The notes below the pieces were generated by a model. It was given only the letters and a program-made list of their open reading frames with translations. It searched no databases and was not told where the DNA came from. From assembly GCA_949130495.1 (NCBI GenBank), contig OX422218.1, forward strand, positions 40,618,651 through 40,682,650: DNA of 64,000 bases, given 5' to 3'. Positions within the stretch are counted from its first letter, which is position 1; each line of letters starts with the position of its first letter. The position numbers were made by a program, and so were the translations under genes. The stretch is from Sambucus nigra. Its lineage: Eukaryota; Streptophyta; Magnoliopsida; Dipsacales; Adoxaceae. Positions 59,690 to 64,000 of this stretch are shown here, piece by piece.

Positions 59690-61370
59690 AGTGTACGACG
59701 TGAATTTGCAAAAAAATAGACTTATGCATAAAAACATGACATCGAAGCGTGAAAACGTAAAACAGCCACAAAATGGTCCCGTAAGAGTCACGAGCACGTC
59801 GCACTGGGACCAAAGAAACTCGTAGGAACCGACCGAGTAGTCACGGGGTTCCCAGTTTGAGTGTACGACGTGAATTTGAAAAAAATTAGACTTATGCAAA
59901 AAAACATGCCATCGAAGGGTGAAAATGTAAAACTGCCACAAAACGGTCCCGTAAGAGTCACGAACACCTCGCACGGGACAATTGCGACTCGTAGGAACCG
60001 ACCGCGTAGTCACGGGGCTCCCGGTTTTAGTGTACGGCCTGAATTTGTAAAAAAATAGATTTTAGCATAAAAATATGCCATCGAAGGGTGAACACATAAA
60101 ACAACCACAAAACTCAACCGTAAGAGTCACGAACACCTCGCACGGGACCAATGCGACTCGTAGGAACCGACCGTGTAGTCACGAGAATTTCGGTTTGAGT
60201 GTACGAGGTGAATTTACAAAAAATTAGACTTAAGCATAAAAACATGCCATCGAAGGGTAAAAATGTAAAACAGCCAAAAAATGGTACCGTAAGAGTCCCG
60301 AACACCTCGCACGGGACAAATGTGACACGTAGGAGCCGACCGCGTAGTCACGGGGCACCCGGTTTGAGTGTACGACGTGAATTTGCAAAAAAATAGACTT
60401 ATGCCTAAAAAATTCCATCAAATGGTGACAACGTAAAAGAACCACAAAACGGTTCCGTAAGAGTCATGAACACCTCGCACGGGACCAATGTGACTCGTAG
60501 GAACCGACCGCGTGGTCACGGGGCTCTTGGTTTGAGTGTACGACGTAAATTTGTAAAAAATAGACTTAAGCATAAAAACATGGAATCGAAAGGTGAAAAC
60601 GTAAAACAGCGACAAAACGGTACCGTAAGAGTCACGAACACCTCGTACGGGACCAATGCGACTCGTAGGAACCGTCCGCGTAGTCACGGGAATCCCGGTC
60701 TGAGTGTACGACGTGAATTTGCAAAAAAATAGACTTATGCATAAAAACATGACATCGAAGCGTGAAAACGTAAAGCAGCCACAAAACGGTCCCGTAAGAG
60801 TCACGAGCACGTCGCACTGGGACCAAAGAAACTCGTAGGAACCGACCGAGTAGTCACGGGGTTTCCAGTTTGAGTGTACGACGTGAATTTGAAAAAAATT
60901 AGACTTATGCAAAAAAACATGCCATCGAAGGGTGAAAACGTAAAACTGCCACAAAACGGTCCCGTAAGAGTCACGAACACCTCGCACGGGACCAATGCGC
61001 CTCGTAGGAACCGTCCGCGTAGTCACGGGAATCCCGGTTTGAGTGTACGACGTGAATTTGCAAAAAAATAGACTTATGCATAAAAACATGACATCGAAGC
61101 GTGAAAACGTAAAACAGCCACAAAACGGTCCTGTAAGAGTCACGAGCACATCGCACTGGGACCAAAGAAACTCGTAGGAACCGACCGCGTAGTCACGGGG
61201 TTCCCAGTTTGAGTGTACGACGTGAATTTGAAAAAAATTAGACTTATGCAAAAAAACATGCCATCGAAGGGTGAAAACGTAAAACTGGCACAAAACGGTC
61301 CCGTAAGAGTCACGAACACCTCGCACGGGACCAATGCGACTCGTAGGAACCGACCGCGTTGTCACGGGGC
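59690..61370 (+). repeat. Local ~339-bp dimers of two monomer subtypes
   Basis: Subtype X (CATGACATCGAAGCGTGAAA, near 59,748, 60,748 and 61,087) is followed each time by subtype Y (TATGCAAAAAAACATGCC, near 59,893, 60,907 and 61,246). The last two dimers are adjacent with a 339-bp period. The same X-Y pair occurs once on the other side of the retrotransposon near 42,556 and 42,714. Stop-free minus-strand frames up to 416 codons arise here because neighbouring monomers happen to keep frame. Confidence 0.8.
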
Positions 61371-61699
61371 TCTCGGTTTGAGTGTACGACGTGAATTTAC
61401 AAAAAATTAGACTTGTGCACAAAAAATGCCATCGAAGGGTGAAAACGTAAAGCAGCCACAAAACGGTACCGTAACAGTCACGAACACCTCGCACGGGACC
61501 AATGGGACTCGTAGGAATCGACCGCGTAGTCACGAGGTCCCGGTTTGAGTGGACGGCGTGAATTTCCAAAATTAGACTCAAGCATAAAAACATGTCATCG
61601 AAGGGTGAAAACGTAAAACAACAACAAAACTCTACCGTAAGAGTCACGAACACCTCGCACGGGACCAATACGACTCGTAGGAACCGACCGCGTAGTCAC

Positions 61700-62270
61700 G
61701 GGGCTCCCGGTTTGAGTGTACGACGTATATTTGCAAAAAATTAGACTTAAGCATAAAAACATGCCATCATAGGGTTAAAATGTAAAAAAGCCACAAAACG
61801 GTCCCGTAAGAGTCACGAACACCTCGCACAGGACCAATGCGACACGTAGGAAACGCCCGCGTAGTCACGGGGCTCTCGGTTTGAGTGTACGGCGTGAATT
61901 TACAAAAAATTATACTTATGCATAAAAACATGCCATCGAAGGGTGAAAATGTTAAACAGCCAAAAAACAGTACTGTAAGAGTCACGAACACCTCGCACGG
62001 GACAATGCGACTCCTAGGAACCGACCGCGTAGTCACGTCGCTCTCGGTTTGAGTGTACGACGTGAATTACCAAAAAAATAACATATGCATAAAAACATGC
62101 CATCGAAGGGTGAAAACGTAAAACAGCCACAAAACGGTACTGTAAGAATCCTAAACACCTCGCACGGGACCAATGTGACTCGTAGGAACCGACTATGTAG
62201 TCACGGGGCTCCCGGTTTGAGTGTACAACGTCAATTTGCAAAAAATTAGACTTAAGCATAAAAACATGCC
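61700..62270 (+). repeat. Block of left-edge monomer types re-appearing
   Basis: Four consecutive monomers share private variants with 10620-11350: CGTATATTTGC with CCATCATAGGGTTAAAATG, then GTTAAACAGCC with GGGACAATGCGACTCCTAGG, then AAAAAAATAAC with GTAAGAATCC and GACTATGTAGTC, then CGTCAATTTGC. The monomer at about 10,790-10,965 is missing from this copy. Scattered substitutions show the copies are not recent. Confidence 0.8.
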
Positions 62271-64000
62271 ATCGAAGGGTGAAAACGTAAAAATGCCACA
62301 AAACAGTCCCGTAAGATTCACGAGCACATCGCACGGGACCAATGCGACTCATAGGAACCGACTGCGTAGTCACGGGCTCCGCTTTGAGTGTACGACGTGA
62401 ACTTGAAAAAAATTAGACTTAAGCATAAAAACATGCCATCAAAGGGTGAAAACGTAAAACTGCCACAAAACGGTCCCGTAAGAGTCACGATCACCTCGCA
62501 CGGGACCAATGCGACTCATAGGAACCGACCGCGTAGTCACGGGGCTCCCGATTTGAGTGTACGACGTGAATTTGCAAAAAATTAGACTTAAGCATAAAAA
62601 CAAGCCATTGAAGGGTGAAAACGTAAAATTGCCACAAAACGGTCCCGTAAGAGTCACGAACACCTCGAACGGGACCAATGCGACTCGTAGGAACCGACCG
62701 CGTAGTAACGGCGCTCCCGGTTTGAGTGTACGACGTGAATTTTCAAAAAATTAGACTTGTGCATAAAAACATGCCATCGAAGGGTGAAAACGTAAAACTT
62801 CCACAAAACGGTACCGAAAGAGTCATGAACACCTCGCACGGGAGCAATGCGACTCGTAGGAACCGACCGCGTATTCACGGGGCTCCGGGTTTGAGTGTAC
62901 AGCTTGAATTTACAAGAAATAGACTTATGCATAAAAACATGTCATCGAAGGGTGAAAACGTAAAACAACAACAAAACGGTACCCTAACAGTCATGAGCAC
63001 CTCGCACGGGACCAATTTGACTTGTAGAAACTGACCGCGTAGTCACGGGGCTCCCGGTTTGAGTGTACGGCGTGAATTTGCAAAAAATTACACTTAAGCA
63101 TAAAAACATGCCATCGAAGGGTGAAAACGTAAAACAACCACAAAACTCTACCGTAAGAGTCACGAACACCTCGCACGGGACCAATGCGACTCGTATGAAC
63201 CGATCGCGTAGTCACGGGGATCCCGATTTGAGTGTACGACGTGAATTTGCAAAAAATTAGACTTAAGCATAATAACATGCCATCGAAGGGTGAAAATGTA
63301 AAACAGCCACGAAACGGTACCGTAAGAGTCCCGAACACCTCGCACGGGACCAATGTGACTCGTAGGAACCGACCGCGTAGTCACGGGGCTCCCGGTTTGA
63401 GTGTACGACGTGAATTTGCAAGAAATTAGACTTATGCCTAAAAAATTTCATCGAATGGTGACAACATATAACAGCCACAAAACGGTACCGTAAGAGTCAT
63501 GAACACCTCGTACGGGACCAATGTGACTCGTAGGAACCGACCGCGTAGTCACGGGGCTCTCGGTTTGAGTGTACGACGTAAATTTGTAAAAAATAGACTT
63601 ACGAATAAAAACATGCAATCGAAGGATGAAAATGTAAAACAACCAGAAAACGGTACCGTCAGAGTCACGAACACCTCGCACGGGAGCAATGTGACTCGTA
63701 GGAACCGACCGTGTAGTCACTCTGCTCCCGATTCGAGTGTACGACGTGAATTTGCCAAAAATTAGACTTAAGCATAAAAACATGGAATCGAAGGGTGAAA
63801 ATGTAAAACAACGATAAAACGGTACCGTAAGAGTCACGAACACCTCGCACGAGACCAATGCGACTCGTAGGAACCGACCGCGTAGTCACGGGGCTCCCAG
63901 TCTGAGTGTACGACGTGAATTTGAAAAAATTAGACTTATCCATAAAAACATGCCATCGAAGGGTGAAAACATAAAACTTGCACAAAACGGTCCCGTAAGA

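Larger units (their letters stand above)
57431..64000 (+). repeat. ~169-bp satellite array, right block to window end
   Basis: The same satellite runs to the end of the window without a boundary. It includes a dimeric block (59.7-61.4 kb), a re-appearance of left-edge monomer types (61.7-62.27 kb), and subtypes shared with 34-43 kb, such as GTATTCACGGGGCTCCGGG near 62,871 and TATGCCTAAAAAATTTCATCG near 63,433. Order differs from the left block, so this is not a simple continuation of the 13-monomer unit. Confidence 0.95.

Noticed and set aside
60418..61668. 416-codon minus-strand open frame
   Set aside because: It is the longest ORF in the window but consists only of satellite monomers that happen to keep frame through length variants. 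Neighbouring arrays break the frame freely, so it is not under coding constraint.
10271..64000. rDNA intergenic-spacer subrepeats or telomeric repeat
   Set aside because: No 18S, 5.8S, 25S or 5S sequence and no TTTAGGG tract is visible in or next to the array.

Overview
The window looks like nuclear DNA of a flowering plant, most likely a legume. It has an AT-rich, transposon-littered left arm, a cysteine-rich secreted-peptide gene resembling legume albumin-1 knottins, CACTA transposon ends, a large LTR retrotransposon with a plant tRNA-iMet primer site, and more than 43 kb of a tandem satellite with a ~169-bp monomer. Nothing prokaryotic is visible (no operons, CRISPR array or rRNA) and no tRNA gene was recognised. 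The legume assignment rests on the one peptide gene and is tentative.

Left arm (1-10270). The only convincing protein gene is at 5092-5556 (+). It encodes a 154-residue secreted precursor with two propeptide-plus-six-cysteine modules. Around it lie two diverged direct copies of one segment (about 483-2930 with an extra 1.2 kb, and 6103-7960), microsatellites, a possible 3'-exon or retrocopy fragment with a 20-A tail (3230-3582), one CACTA right end (to 481), one CACTA left end with subterminal repeats (8919 to about 9235), and a 450-bp AT-dinucleotide block just before the satellite.

Satellite (10271-43363, 53525-57230, 57431-64000). About 255 head-to-tail monomers of ~169 bp are visible, with an N gap at 57231-57430. 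Five kinds of organisation can be read: irregular edge monomers (10.3-12.3 kb); eight units of a 13-monomer, ~2174-bp higher-order repeat (about 12.3-29.7 kb), each marked by one monomer carrying the same 22-bp deletion; an apparently identical 1857-bp, 11-monomer tandem duplication (30508-34221); looser ~1011-bp (6-monomer) periodicities (34-43 kb); and local ~339-bp dimers (59.7-61.4 kb). A block of left-edge monomer types reappears 51 kb away at 61.7-62.27 kb. Monomer size, homogeneity and higher-order structure fit a centromeric or other heterochromatic satellite, but the sequence alone does not show centromere function.

Retrotransposon (43364-53524). A complete 10,161-bp element has two 3023-bp LTRs, a tRNA-iMet PBS, a polypurine tract and a 4.1-kb interior with no recognisable gag-pol. 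It sits in a single satellite monomer with a 5-bp target duplication (GACGT, decayed to GACAT on the left). It resembles a LARD (large retrotransposon derivative), and its ends resemble Tekay/Del-type chromoviruses. By-eye LTR divergence is about 1.4%, so the insertion is young.

The many ORFs inside the satellite are artefacts of a monomer whose length is not a multiple of three and which is poor in stops on both strands. They are not annotated as genes.
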